The notes under the pieces: model-generated | The model's input: the letters and a program-made list of their open reading frames with translations, nothing else | Databases searched by the model: none | What the model was told of the DNA's origin: nothing | Origin: Chalciporus piperatus | Taxonomy: Eukaryota > Basidiomycota > Agaricomycetes > Boletales > Boletaceae | Length of the DNA: 64,000 nt | Assembly (NCBI GenBank): GCA_038093975.1 | Contig: JBBPTG010000138.1 | Location: forward strand, 1-64,000 | Reading direction: 5' to 3' | In this document: piece after piece, positions 8,668 through 23,800 of the stretch | How positions within the stretch are numbered: position 1 is the first letter of the stretch | How the letters are laid out: the number at the start of each line of letters is the position of its first letter | Translations under genes and position numbers: made by a program

Positions 8668-10980
8668 TTACCGCACGGGACGACCAGTCATGCCCTTCTC
8701 CTGGTATGGGATTGGCCGCGTGAACTAGAGTGATTCGCACAGGTCAGAGTCCGCGCGGCTGGTTGTAAAGTGACGCACCTCCATCGTTCCCGCAATGTCG
8801 AGATGCGCCCATCGCACAGCAGCCTCTTCTTCACCCTCCTTGGGCTCGATTCCATCCACGAACGCTTTGAGGAATAGAGCGGCCGTGCACGAGCCGGCGG
8901 GCCTGCCACCAGTCTGGAAAAAGAAAGTTTCAGTCGGACAATCACTGCCGATTGGCATCAACTCACGTTGCACAGGTCGGCGTTGGAAGAGTATATCTGC
9001 GGGCCGTAGTCCTCATCCAGAGGCATGCGCCAGAAGCGGTCATACTCGGATTCACCAGCAACGTGGAGTTGTTGCCAAAGCGAGTCCGATGTCTAAAGTC
9101 ATACGAGGTCAATCGAATAGGCGGAGATAACCATCCAGGGAGCGACGTACAGTGAACACACCGCTGTAGACGTCGCCCAAGGCAATGTCCATGGCTCTGC
9201 GGGACACATTGGTGGTTGTTTCACGCCAAGCAAGGATCATAAACATACCCAGTCAAAGTTGCAACGTCAATGACGGTGTGTGGCTTGAACTCGGTCGAGG
9301 CATAGTACAGTGCATCTTCAAAAAGATGCGTCAGGTCCAAACAAAACAGTAACGAGGAAGACCTTACCAGCAAGGACCAATCTGCCCTCGGCATCAGTGT
9401 TGTCGACTTCGACGGATTTGCCGTTCATTGCGTAGATCCTGAAATACAACGCTTAGCCGTGCATACTTGGGCGTACGAAAGGTCACCAACACATCACCGG
9501 GTTTGGTCGCACTGGGACCTGGCAAGTTCTCGCAGAGAGGTGTCACAGCGACAACGTTGATGCTGTTGAGGAAGCGCATTCAGTTTGGTTACTACAGAGA
9601 GGAGAGAAACGCACGGGAGCTTGAGCTTGGCAATCGCCAACATGGATGAGACAACAGTGGCAGCACCACCTAGAACGGAATTGAGCTTCACTACAGACAT
9701 TCCCAAGAGATCTTACCCATGTCGCCCCGCATCAGCTTCATGCCCTTCACACACACGTTAACGACCTTTAGAACACGGATGAATCGAATGACATACTGCG
9801 CTGGGCTTGATACTGATTCCTCCAGAGTCGAAGGTGATACCTTTGCCAACGAAGGCAATTGGCTTAGATTCAGGGTTGGGAGAACCTTTGTACCGGCTAG
9901 TTATGGTCAGCAGGGGATGGCTGATGCGACAAAGATACGCACATTTCAAGCAACTTGGCAGGTTCATCGGTACCCTTGGTAACTGAGAGGAAGGTTCGCT
10001 GTGCACAAGCAACGTAGTCAATGAATGAACGGAGGAATCCTGGTGACGAGACGTACCATCCCCTTTTCAGCTGCCCAAGCTAGAACAATAACAATTCGAT
10101 CAACTATAAAATGACGGGAAATCCAGCAATTCTGTCATACCTTCGTCACGTACGATGACCTCGACGTTAGCGAGGCCTTTGAACTCCTCTTTGGCACGTT
10201 CAGTGAAAGCCTGAAGTGGGTGTTAATTTGGATTCTGGAGTGCGACGCCCTATACATACTGTGGGAGTCATCATGTTCGCAGGCAACTCCATGAGCTGGG
10301 AGTGATCGTGTGAGTGGATGGAGGACAAAGAGCGGTCAGCTTACGGTGCGGGCCAAGTTCTGAGCATTGGCGTAGATGGCGCCACGTTCCCAGTCTGCAG
10401 TGTTAACATCTGGTGTGATTTTGAGTTTGGCGGGCGCAGACTCCGTTCCACGGGGGTCGAATGCAGATGGAGGGGACGTCTTGAGGGTGAAGTCATACAA
10501 CGCGAGGTGGGCAGCGACGGCTGTGACAACATATAAGGCACCTTACAACACGAGAGCGTATATCTTACCTGCTGCATGGGGATCAGTTGAAGCATCGATG
10601 ATTGCCTCAGAAACCCCCTCCCCGAGGGCCTTGACGCTCTTCACGCCGCTTCCAACAGCCTTTCGGACGATCTCACGACGAGCATCGCCCTTTTTTGCGT
10701 CGAAAGCATCTCCAAGAGACACGAGTGCGGTCACGTCCCCACCTCCGGCACCATAGAAAATGTGTGAAGTACCGACTTTGGCTGGTTTCTGAGTCTGGGG
10801 AACGGTAGCCCACAAGGTCGCTGGGTTGACCTTTGTAGTAGGGTTCTGACCAGGGTTTTTGGGGTCGAGAGGGAGGATGTAGGCAGTTGAAGACATTGAT
10901 CGCAAGAGAGTTGATCGCAGCAGAGTTGATCTTGATCTCTGTGCGCTCCGCGAAACCAGCCTCTGCAATATATGTACCAT
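8668..10980 (-). CDS. Leucine aminopeptidase, M17 family
   Basis: About 14 exons give a protein of roughly 530 residues ending TGRPVR. The M17 core is clear: [26 protein letters not shown], and the signature [14 protein letters not shown], which carry the two-metal ligands and active-site Lys and Arg; then TLTGAMDIALG and [11 protein letters not shown]. The enzyme removes N-terminal amino acids from peptides as a hexamer. The first ATG (10980) adds an Arg/Ser/Leu-rich, acid-free leader ([18 protein letters not shown], followed by a duplicated STLLR) that looks like a mitochondrial presequence. A second ATG at 10896 (MSSTAYILP) would give a cytosolic form. One exon, WAAEKGM, is only 23 nt. The last intron precedes [11 protein letters not shown]. 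Confidence 0.9.
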
Positions 10981-11570
10981 CGGGTCTCGGATGTCGTTTC
11001 GGAAACAGACAGCAGTCAAACAACCGCATGGTTCGCCGAGGTTACCAAACATGCACAAACACAGGCTCATGGTAGTTCGACACTACCAATGGCCTCAATG
11101 TATCAATATGGATCGAATATGGATCTTTAGACGATACCGACAAAGGGTTAATGTCCAAGAAATACTCTGTGAGTAGAGGAAATACTGATTTTCTCTTTGT
11201 TAAGTAGTTTGAGACGTGTTTAGAACACTCGTCACGAGACAAAGACCCACACGCTTCTCCATGTGGTCCCCATGCTATCTATCCCAATTTTAATCTTCGG
11301 TAAGTCAGGAGGTGGACTGTGGATGTCGCTTATTCGACAGAGCCACAGGATAACTTATCTGCCATCAGACTGGCGATCTGACACAGAAAAGTCCACAAAG
11401 CGCGTCGAGAGTGGCCCCACTCTTTGTGGACATGCCATTCAGAGCCACTCCACATCAAAGCGGGGAGAGCCCTGTGGAACAACGAATGAGAATGCGTACA
11501 AGACTCGCCCTCGCCCCTTCCAGACGCTCTTGTGCCATTCCTTTCCCTCCAACTAGATCATCCAGCGTTC
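10981..11570. promoter_or_regulatory. Divergent promoter region
   Basis: About 590 bp between the oppositely transcribed aminopeptidase and the unknown gene at 11571. It must carry both promoters. No clear TATA box or known operator was recognised. Confidence 0.45.
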
Positions 11571-12885
11571 ATGGCACTTTCCACGGAGTCAGCTCTTTCA
11601 GACTTCGCTCAACCGGGGTGCGTTGGGCGCGAAGATGAGACGTTGCCTCAACCCCGCGCCTGCGTCGCGTCCAGTTTGGAACGCCTATTCCAAAGGATGA
11701 GAGATACATCCAACATGCCACGCGCTGAAGGTCCCCCGGCCGGCCACAAACCACCATTGGAAAGCACCCGTTCTCTTCGCAGGACTTCATCCAGCGCGTC
11801 GCTCGACACTATTTGTGCTGCCAGTACCAGAGGTCCCCGGAAAAGGATAACCCAGATGGGTCCCAAGACCAGCGGCTCGAAACAACAGAATGCCACCAAG
11901 CATAATAAGCGCTCACCAAGCAGTAACAGCCCCGAACCCTCACCCGGGCTTACATCTCATTCAGAATGTTCGCCTGGAAAGAGACGAGCTAGGAACGGAC
12001 GGAGGGCGCTGCGCCTCACGCAAGACGCTTCTGATCAGGCTGAAGACCAAGACATTTCGGATATCACTGCAAGGCTCCTCCAGACGGCCCCCACCGCTGC
12101 ATGGGCACTGCAACCATCCTTATTCTCCTGTCTGCCTGACGGAGCGTTGTCCACGGCCAGTAACCCCCCGTCGAAGAAGGAACAACCTCGGCAAGACTAT
12201 GGTTTTCCCACCAGGAATCTCAAGCCGGGAGCCCATATCGACGACGAACCCGAGAACACCTGCCGGTTACCGTACATTGCAACCATTAGTATTAACGATC
12301 TCTCCCTGATCATCCGACCTTATGAGCCTGATGTCACAATCTGGGATGGACAGAAAGCGTCAGTCATCCCATTCCACCTTCCCGGTTTACCACCCTGACG
12401 AAACGCTGCCCATACCCGTTCATAGTTCACATCATATATTCAAATGCCACCTCTTCTTGCGATGTACAGACCAACCATTCGACATACTCTCTCTCCCTGA
12501 TGTACGCCGTATCGAGATCGTCTGCACCACCCTCCCCATCGCTCGAGGCTATGCCAACGCTCACGCCCTCCGCCGGCCTCAGACCCTTCAAACGACCTAC
12601 AAAGGCGCACGCGTCGACGTCCCTACATCCTCCACCGACAAACCGGCCGAAATAGACCCCGAGGACGGCATACACGTGTCAAAGACCTGGTGCGCAATGA
12701 TGGACGGCGACGGGACGTGGGGATGGTACGTCGTGGCGTTTGTGCCCGTCCCTGCGAGAATGTTCGCCAAGATTGAGTATCGGCGGTTCGAGCTTGTCAC
12801 TCGTGTGTGGGTAGGGGAGAACGTGCTTGAGGGTGCGTTGACGTTTGGTATGTCGATGCTGTTTCGCGATGTGGATATGAAATGA
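11571..12885 (+). CDS. Unknown fungal protein, 415 residues
   Basis: Two exons (11571-12358, 12426-12885) join WDGQKA to SHHIFKCHLFLRC with total length divisible by three. The N-terminal 230 residues are Ser/Pro/basic and probably disordered, with a possible basic nuclear-targeting cluster (GKRRARNGRRALR). The C-terminal 180 residues are more ordered, with alternating hydrophobic strands (YIATISINDLSLII, IFKCHLFLRC, IEYRRFELVTRVWVG), suggesting a beta-rich domain that I cannot name. No signal peptide, membrane segment or catalytic motif is seen. The start at 11571 is the first ATG in this frame. Confidence 0.6.
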
Positions 12886-13199
12886 GATGGTCTTTACGAC
12901 TCCTTGATCCTGAACGATTTCTGGACATTGTTTTGTGCTGCTTCAAATGCATGTCTATGAAGAGGTCCAGAAGCCGTTCGCACTCTTGCATTATTGATCG
13001 AGTAGGGTCATCCGATTAGGAGTAGCTACGTATGGAATTGGCTGGTCTGCTTATATAATGATTTGGACCCCGTGGGCAGTACGTAAGCAACCCCGGGCAA
13101 GACGACAACTGGTCTGTTTTTTCTGCAAAGTTGCTCACCGTGCACGGTAGCGACCACGACCACGACGAGGAGGACCACGACGACGACGAGCTCTTCCGT
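12886..13199 (+). promoter_or_regulatory. Promoter of the SNF1 kinase gene
   Basis: A TATA-like TATATAA lies at 13052-13058. No ATG occurs between about 13080 and the chosen start at 13200, which supports that start. The 60 bp before the start are rich in GAC/CAC triplets. Confidence 0.5.
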
Positions 13200-15486
<2,287 letters not shown>

Positions 15487-16257
15487 ACACCTCTATCAAC
15501 CACGGACTCTGCCGATCCGACCCCCTCTCACCCACCCACCCACACACGCACGCACACACGCACACACACACACACACGGATCGCAAAAACATTAGATACC
15601 GATATCGCGTTTTTTCGTTCGTTTGTTTTGTATTCATGTTTCAGTTTTATTAACGATAGATCTCTGCTTTCGTCTGTTGTTGTTCACTAGTCTAGTCATC
15701 GACGTCGTTTCTGCTGCTGCTATTCCCCCCACCTCACCTCCCTCTCGTTCATATCTTTTTTTCTCTCTCTCTCCTTGTCTTGCAGTTACCCCCCCCCCCC
15801 CCCCCAGCATATGTACAGTGTACTCCTATGATCTGATTGGTTTATGTACTCACGACATCATCGGGAAAGAAAAAAGTGTCCAACTAACCGATCTGGCTAT
15901 GGGCTCGTCTCTTCTTCCTCTCCGGATCTCATTGTGCAAAATTTCTCTCTCTTGCCTGCGCGCGATATCGCATCAACGTACTCATGAATGTTTCACGATG
16001 TATACTTGCCAGTGCTAGCTTCCGAATTCCTGTGCACTGCACTCGTTTTTCTTGATAATATACATACATAGATCTGCCCGCGCGTGACTTTCGAGACAGC
16101 ATCCATTGAGGATTGTCCTGCACGAGCTTTCCTAGTTCTACCAACAGGCAATACATATGCGCCGATAAGTTACGACCCCTGAGTGGTGTCACCGCCACCC
16201 GCGAGAACCCCTTTACCCGTGACGAACACCACATTGTTCCCTTGCACCCCATCATCC
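15487..16257. other. Intergenic with simple repeats
   Basis: About 770 bp. A (CA)-rich microsatellite spans about 15530-15578 and a run of 17 C lies at 15789-15805. No gene recognised. Confidence 0.6.
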
Positions 16258-17275
16258 ATGTCCACCTCGATGCGTCGCGCTCAAAGCGTTCGGAACTACC
16301 ACAGAACATCTATCAACCTCGGTCCAGACGATCTAGGCACGCTTCGAGAGGGCGAAGAACACCAAGGACTCAGCGTCGAGGACAGCCTTCGCAAACAAGT
16401 GCTAGAGAAAGACAGAGAGAACGACAAGGTACGTGACATCGTCGACTGGCTGAAATCATGACATATGTTTCGAAAGGTATAATACTGACGCGAGTTTTCC
16501 CCTCCCCTCCCCCATCGGCACGTACACTCATTGGGTGCGTCGTGCAGTTACAAACGACGATCGTAACTCTCCAAGCCCAGCTCGCACAACGTCCGCCCAT
16601 TGAGACGATTCAAGAACTTGAAAAAGAGTACCGAAACCTCGATCTCATTCTCCAGGGCACTCAACGCGAGAACGAACGATGCATGGCAGAGCTCGAAAGG
16701 TGAGCTTCACCCACGCACCCACCAACCACCACACCACACCCCAATCATAATCCTCCACCCGACCCTCCGAATCGTTCACCGCTAACCGAGTCCGTACCTT
16801 ACCCGCCCACACAACAGAGTGAGAACACGAGAAAAGATGCTCGAACAGGCACTCGCAAAGTTGGCTGGTGAGAATTGGCAGGTGAGCATTCGCTCGTCCG
16901 TTCATCACTTCCATCGGTATGCTCACCGTAACCGTAATCGTCATGCGCGCAAAAAAAAAAAAACAGTCCGTCCTCGATATTAACCCGCCCTCGTCGACGT
17001 TTGCTGCTCGTGCGGTCATGGGATCGTCGCTCTTGAGCAGGGCTACACCTCATCCGCCATCTGAATCCGCTGAGCCAGCGCCCGCGGCGTCTCAAGCTTC
17101 CTTAGAATCTACGATATCCCAGATGGAACAGATACGTCTTTTGGTTCTTGGCATGGAACAGCGCATGCAAGAACGCGAGGAGAAGTTGACAAAGACAATC
17201 GTGCGTGCGGAGGCTCAAGAGGGGAAGAGTGAGGCTCTGCGAAAAGAGATGATACCTACCAAGGTGACAGCCTGA
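16258..17275 (+). CDS. Small coiled-coil protein, unknown function
   Basis: Four exons (16258-16428, 16548-16699, 16818-16881, 16967-17275) encode 231 residues. A short basic N-terminus (MSTSMRRAQSVRNYHR) is followed by a long helical stretch with heptads (EDSLRKQVLEKDRENDK, TIVTLQAQLAQ, IQELEKEYRNLDLILQ, REKMLEQALAKLAGENW). A Ser/Pro/Ala linker leads to a second helix (TISQMEQIRLLVLGMEQRMQ). This looks like a structural coiled-coil protein, perhaps of the spindle pole or cytoskeleton, but there is no specific signature. Exon 4 follows a run of 13 A in the intron. The stop at 17275 could be bypassed only by a 23-nt intron, too short to accept. Confidence 0.65.
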
Positions 17276-18117
17276 GGTCATCGCAGACCAAGCGTCAGTG
17301 TACTCCATGTTCGTGCATCCAGATCCCCCATTGTTTCCATCGTGTATTATAGTCTTACATCTATACCAGCGTATGTCCCCTTGGAATGGATATCTCATTG
17401 AAATTGTGCCACGACTTGCTATCAGCTTTACAATGGATAACGACCACGCCAGAATCCACCTCCGGCCTACACTCACGCCCTTTCGCGGAACGCACCAGGA
17501 GATCTAATATAACACACTTGTTGACGATATATTGCGACATACTAAGAACGGTGCGATGTACAGTAGATGTATAATGAACATGCAATGCGGTAGCTCGATC
17601 TCGGGGTAATGCAATGATTGATGACTGGATGGATGTTGGATGGGTGGAAATACTATTACTAGCGAGACTGTAAAAATCGGTAAAACATGAAGCGCACTTC
17701 AGCTGTTAGCCCAGCCTGGACCAGGGCGAAGCGAATTAATGAACGATCAGCTGGTGGTGCACGGTAAATTGTAAAAGGAGAAGCTCGCGCGTTTTGGATG
17801 GGTGCAAATAAGCATGAATCAAATAAAAAGGATGATGGAGAGTTCGATGCGAAGATTGTTCTGTCGTGCGTAATGAAATACAGGCCCGGTGCTGGTGCGG
17901 ACATAGTGCAGAGTGAAATTGAAGTAAGTTACTTGCAATTTTGATCGTCGTAAAGGATGCGATTGGAAAATGCTTGATCGATATGATGGAGACCGTCGCG
18001 GAAGTGCAAGATCGATGGCCAAATTCGGGCCCAGTATAGTGCGTAGATTCGTGACTGCTTTTGAAGTTGCAACAGATACCATGAACCAAGGAAGATGGCG
18101 ATCGGTATCGAGGGAAC
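17276..18117. other. Convergent intergenic stretch, no gene
   Basis: About 840 bp between the ends of the coiled-coil gene and the PUF gene. Overlapping minus-strand ORFs at 17659-18188 have no motif and are most likely 3' untranslated sequence. Confidence 0.5.
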
Positions 18118-20832
18118 TCAATACCCATAGTAGGCGCGCTTGTGAGGATGTCAGTCACAGTCCCAGGGAATCGATGAGACCACGACAAACCATTCTGTCA
18201 CTAAAGGTACGAGAAATCAGGATGGCGATTACAGAGACAATGTGTCGAAATCCACGTACAAAAGCCAAATGACCTTCGACCCAGTCTTGCAACCGCGGAG
18301 CGTAACGATATGACCCCTGATGCAGTCGTAGAGCATCGTACGCTGGTCCTTGTCGGCCTAGAATGCATAACATGACTGTTAGTAACCTAGGTGAAGTGTC
18401 GCATCTTACCTGAGGCAACACGTTGGCAATGAGCTGACTACCCGTAACGGATAAAGCAAGGTCGACAATCATGGGGCGACGACCACTGTCTCTAATGTCA
18501 ACGAGACGCTCAAGCGAACCGAACTTTACCCACCTTTTGGCAGGCTCACACATCCTCTTCACGATCCTTGCGAGGGTCTCCGGACCCGTCTCCTTGAAGG
18601 CCTTGGTCACCGACTTGAAACCCTGCTCGTTGGTCGCATAGTCCAGCAAGTCAGTAATCAAATGGTCCAGACACATCTGACGGTGTTTGGGCGATCCATG
18701 TTCCAAGACTGAGGAAAGGTACATCAGTCGACATTCCGTACGTGAGCAAGCACTATTTCTCACTGTGTTGGATGCAGTATGATCCCCATTGGTTTTTCGC
18801 AATTTCGCCGAAGATGACGGGTCCCTGATTCAAAAGTTCATCTATGATGCCGTCTTTCGCGGACTCTTCAAGATTCTCGAACGCGTGCTGCGCATGACCT
18901 GAATAACGGCTACGTGCCATGTGGATGGAGATGCCGCACCTGGACAACGAGGGACCCCGTCTCGTGGCATGCCAGAGATGCCCATTTACCCTTAAGCGAT
19001 TTATTGACGCTGAGACAATATTAGGATCAGCTCGTGTCTTCGAAGGTTTAATATCGGAAGGTTCGACTTACTATGCAAAGATGGGGGGAGCGGGTGGAGT
19101 CCAGCTCAGTTCCATGATCTGTGATTGCGGCACTCATCAGAGAATGAAATCGAGCGGAAATGACACGAATACCTTGCTCCAGACATGAGACGCGTGTTTG
19201 TTCACCAATGTCAAGGCTGGATCGCCAAGAAGAAGCTCGGAAACAATCAATAGCCGAATGTCTTCTTCGCAGTCGAGGGCCTTCTGAAGGACATGGCAGC
19301 CGTAACAGTTGGTCGCCAGTTCAACTACTCGGCCCCTGTGCAAGTTTTCCCAATACGTGAGAAGAAGATAGAAAACGGGGTTGGACAAACCTCATGCAAC
19401 CCACGATCTTACGCCGCTCCTCGGCAGTCGCAGCGGCCTCCAGACATCTCTGAACGGCCCAGTTCCCAAACCTGCAAGTGCCAAATCAAGATCAGAGACG
19501 TTGTACCATAATATACGGACGCGATGAAAGGTACCGATGAGACATCATTTCAAAACCGCGAGCACAGATGGCATCAATGATCTTATGCCGCTCTTCCAGG
19601 TCCGCGACTTTGAGTTTTTGCTGTAAAAAGATAGATGCTTGCTGATCCGATGACTTGATGATGCGTGCCACGAAAACATGATAAGGAGGAGACGAGGAGG
19701 GATGAAGGAGTGACAAAAAGTTGATGGGCTGCATGAATAGGGACGCATATATGCACATATTAGTCGAATTATGCCTCGAACGAGAGTTCCCGTACCTCGT
19801 GAGAATGCATTCCCGTAGAACCTTGACGTAGCCCAAAGGGGTTTTGAGAGGGCGAGGTCCTCAAGGTTTCCTCGCCAGGCAGGCCTGTAGAAAATTCGGC
19901 AAGATGCTTCTCCTCTGCCCTTTGCCAATCGGAGGCAGCCTGTGCTTGCTGCTGCTGGCGCCAAGCCATGGACGAGATACTGGCCAGGTCCGGCCTGCGG
20001 ACGAGTTGAGGGAATCCACTGTCGTAAAGGGGGACAGTGCCAAGCGCAGGTGAGGTGCTCTCCAAGTACTGCTCAAAGAAAGGAAAGCCGTTTGATGACT
20101 GGAGCGTAACCGACGCTGGAGGACCGGGAAGGCGCGGCACGGAGTTGTTGGGGCTAGACATAAAGTCGCGCGGCTTCAAGGGAGAGCCAGAATCGAACAA
20201 AAGAGAGGATGGTGATACATTAGAAGGTACAGAGGGCACGTCGTACGGAGGAGTGACCTTGAGGTCAAAGGAAGTCTTCGCAGGAGAAAGATCTGTCGGC
20301 GTAAGGAGAGCCGACGTAGTAGAGCAGGGGGACACGTCGGGAGAACCAGACAAGTTGGAGGCGTCGCCGCTCAAAGATCTAGCCGGCTGCTGGTAGCCAG
20401 GAAGGGGAGAGTTGAGGTTAAGAGAGCGTAAAAGCTGCTCTACGTGCTGTAAAATCCCAAAACGCGTCAAAGAGGTGAGTATATGCGCTCGGAATCATAG
20501 AAAATCAAGCATACATCGTCCTCAAACTCGGGGCTCTGCCTCTTGCGACCATCCCCGATGGCTCCGATGTCCCTTTTGCGGGGTGGAGCGACAGGTCCCA
20601 CGGGACCAAAGACGTCGTCGCCACCAAAGATCGGATTGAGGCCCCGTACCGCTTTTTGCGGGCGAAAAGCCGCATTTTCTGCATCACGAACAAACGTATC
20701 GATGGCATTAGGCCAAGTAGTGTCTAAAGACTGAGGCTGAGGAGCCCAAATCGAAGCAGCAGTCGTCCTCGATCGCGGAGGACTATAGTCATCTACAAAA
20801 GGAAGGAACGCGTTAGCGGTGGTGGACTGCAT
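18118..20832 (-). CDS. Pumilio/PUF RNA-binding protein (JSN1/PUF1-like)
   Basis: About 700 residues. The N-terminal 320 are low-complexity Ser/Pro, with a long second exon after an intron at 20447-20514. The C-terminal half holds PUF repeats, each with the helix that contacts one RNA base: NWAVQRCLE, NCYGCHVLQKALD, NKHASHVWSK, HETGSLVVQHAFE, NQWGSYCIQHILE, NEQGFKSVTKAF and TGSQLIANVL. It should bind 3' UTRs of mRNAs and repress or localise them; the yeast relatives act on mitochondria-related mRNAs. The C-terminus WLF-DRM-RAYYGY is encoded across three exons, the middle one just 10 nt (18191-18200), followed by an unusual GTTTGT donor. The start at 20832 (MQSTTANAF) is the first Met of the open exon. 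Confidence 0.88.
18191..18200 (-). other. 10-nt microexon of the PUF gene
   Basis: TGACAGAATG, flanked by introns 18201-18259 (59 nt) and 18139-18190 (52 nt). It encodes most of F-D-R-M and brings RAYYGY and the stop at 18118 into frame. Skipping it would end translation differently and lose this conserved C-terminus. Confidence 0.8.
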
Positions 20833-23800
20833 CTAACCTGTTGGACGTTGAGAAAAACGAGGGGATGGTGGTTGGGACGAAGAAAGAGAGAAATCCGGCC
20901 AACGATCTCTTTTATATGGATTTCGAGCTCAGTGTACGAACGTCCAATGTGACGATCGACCAGCAAAGACAGTCACATTCCTTTTTAGGGGAAGATTTGA
21001 CCTAATTTGGAAGTCTTCTTTGAACCTCCACCCGCCCTGACCGCTCTTGACAGGCCTTCTGGTTCGATGGTATGCAGCTTGTTCGACTATCAGATACCCA
21101 CCAGAATTATCACAAGGCGAGAGCGCGTGTCTCTGTCACTTTGCACAGTCCCATCAGAAAGTTGGGGCGTTCCTGGTGTGATGTTCTACCGGGGGATGGA
21201 GTCGGACTATTTGAATGCCATCCTTCGACCTCTTCACAATGTCACCAGATCAATGGGGCCTAGGGATCCGCGGTAGAAAGATAAGCCGGTAAGGATGATG
21301 ACAATGAAATTAGTGAACACTTATAGGATGAGTGGATTCGATATACCTTGAGAGACTCCTGTAGCACCCATTTCATCGGACACACATCCTTCATGTTTCA
21401 AAGCAAACGAGTGATGTGAACCGAGCAAGCAACCATATAGTCAGTACACTTAGCAGGGAATAAACTCGAAACGAGTTTCAAGCACGATTAGCCTCAATGG
21501 ATCAATTTTGAATCATTGTCGCCTGGAGTGCTGACGGCGTCCACCCAGCATGAACGCCGTTTACTCGAGTTTGACCAACTATGAACCGGAGATTTCAACG
21601 AAGTCTCATAAAATGGAGGGGTCTAGGGTCCTTATACAGCAAGATGAATGCGTTGCTGCCTACGTTCGCATGCAAGCGCTGATTGTTTGTCGCTAGAAAT
21701 CTTGGCAAGGGAAAACCAAGCAGGGCTCTGGTCTCGAATGATACTTCGAGGGACGGAAGAATGGAAACCCCTGACGCTCTCGACATCTCTTCCATCCGAC
21801 CCCGCCGAACGGTTCCTCGTTCGGCCGGAGAAAATCTTGTAGCAACAACAAGTCCGCGAGAAATATCAGCGACCGCGGGAACGACAACGCAAGCTCGCTT
21901 TAGACTGGATCTCGCGATTTCTATAGAAAAACGGTGATCGATTGTTTGTAACTTTGGGTAACACTCACACGAGGGGGTGGCGTAGGGGAATGTTTTAACC
22001 TGGCGCCTACATCGACTGCATTGGTTTACCGGTATTTCACCGACCGAACCACCCACTGATACGTCAAGGGGAGAGACGGATGGTGAAAAGGGTGAGGGTT
22101 AATCGCGGAAATGAACCAACATCGCTACCGTCCCTCCGATCGGGGGTTGTCCTTGTCAGATAGCGTTTGGCACTGAAGCGTCAAAGGCGATATTCAGGAC
22201 AGTGAATTGTGAAGTGAAACACAAAGAACTCTCACATGGCCATGCCGCAAGGAACGGATATTCATTCGCATAAGTTCCCCGTGGCGAGGTACTAAGGGCC
22301 AGCACCATGTTCACGAATGCCATAGCGTCGACGAACGGGTCTCGACTCGCCTGTGATGCCCCCTGATGTTCGATTGTAGGGTAGCCGCGGGATACCCGTC
22401 TCGATCAAGCTTGAATGGCTCCCACGGCGCCACAGAAGTGGTTTTTCACAAGGACAGGATCCTGCTGCGTCCAATGGCAATGTGAGAAAGTGACCAGTTA
22501 TGTGGCGGATGTATGTCAGGCATCGGTGCATATGGGTACGCTTGTCACTTGAAGTTGTCAGTGCAGTTGATATGGCGAGCTGCGGATGCGGCATTTGTTC
22601 CATGAAGTGTTGAGACGAGAAGGAACGTCGTGTGAAGTGTACCATATACCGCAGCGCTGTAGAAAGAAGATCCGAGCAAGACATGTCAATCTGTAGACTC
22701 TTTGGAAAATGGGGTGCTACTACCGTCAGAAATAGAGGCACTGCTGAAAGTGCGATGGGAGCTCGAATCTCGATTATGGACACTCGGACCCACCTACACC
22801 ACAATATGGTCAAAGTGAAAGTTATAATTGAATGAAAAGAAGCGTGGTTGCTAGAATACGACCCATTAGCAGTCGACTGAACGGGTGTAAGCGAACAATA
22901 AGCCGCTCGTTTCCGAGTTGTGGCGGCAAATGGTTCTGTCGGCAGTTCAGGAGAGACATCCCAACTTGACACTGTGATTCACGGCACAGCGAAGAATGCA
23001 AACCATCCCATTGCCATCCCACACGAAAAAAGCAACGCCAATCATCATAAGTACTGGCCATCGAGCGCCCTGGCGACAAGGCTAGAACGAGGGTCCGTGT
23101 AATATCTATCGGCTTGCCTCATAATGGACTACAATTTGTGTTCCGAAAAAAATGGCTTAAGACTGCTTGGATGATAGGTATCCTCATCAAAGGTGAGTAT
23201 CATTGATCAAGCAGTACCACGAGTTCCATCGTTCAGTGCAACAGAATAAATGACGGGGACGTTGCACTGGATGTCAGAAAGTAAGTTTGACAGCTTGTCA
23301 TGTCAAACGGAGGGGCCGCTCAACACGAGTAAATACGCCTCTCGGCTTGCGTTCCATTCGCGAAGACGATGTTCACCAATGGGTTCGTGAGTATCTCTTG
23401 ATAGGGGACGACGAGTGTGAGATGGAAGTGGATGGAAGTGCGATCTGAAAACCAGAGGGAGATCGAAAATGGAATCGATCGGGTGGATCTGCCCAGTGTA
23501 AGAGACATAAGGAGAACCCGGCGGGACCGGTGAGTTGATGACGCGAGCTGTTTCCACGACATGATGGAGTTGGCTGGAGTTGGGTATATCACAGCTAGGC
23601 ACGAGAGCGTGCGCCGTTGGAAGAGGACGGGATCTGACGGGATCTGACGTGGTGAAGGGAGTCCATAGGCGAGTCTCCCTAGGTCTCCCTCAGGCTGGAT
23701 TGCGAGGCAGCGGGAATCGGGGAGTTGTTCGGAAGCGCTGGTACTCGGATCCAATGACGAAAAGGATAGATTTGAACTGGATGGGAGGTTGGATAGTTGT

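Noticed and set aside
17228..17280. Possible extra intron extending the coiled-coil gene past its stop
   Set aside because: GTGACAG...CGCAG would be only about 23 nt, below any plausible intron size.
17736..18188. 150-codon minus-strand ORF overlapping the PUF end
   Set aside because: It is out of frame with the PUF C-terminus RAYYGY and covers its 3' untranslated part.
22292..22972. 226-codon minus-strand ORF with hydrophobic stretches
   Set aside because: No recognisable motif, no convincing signal peptide, and neighbouring frames do not splice onto it; left as unassigned sequence.
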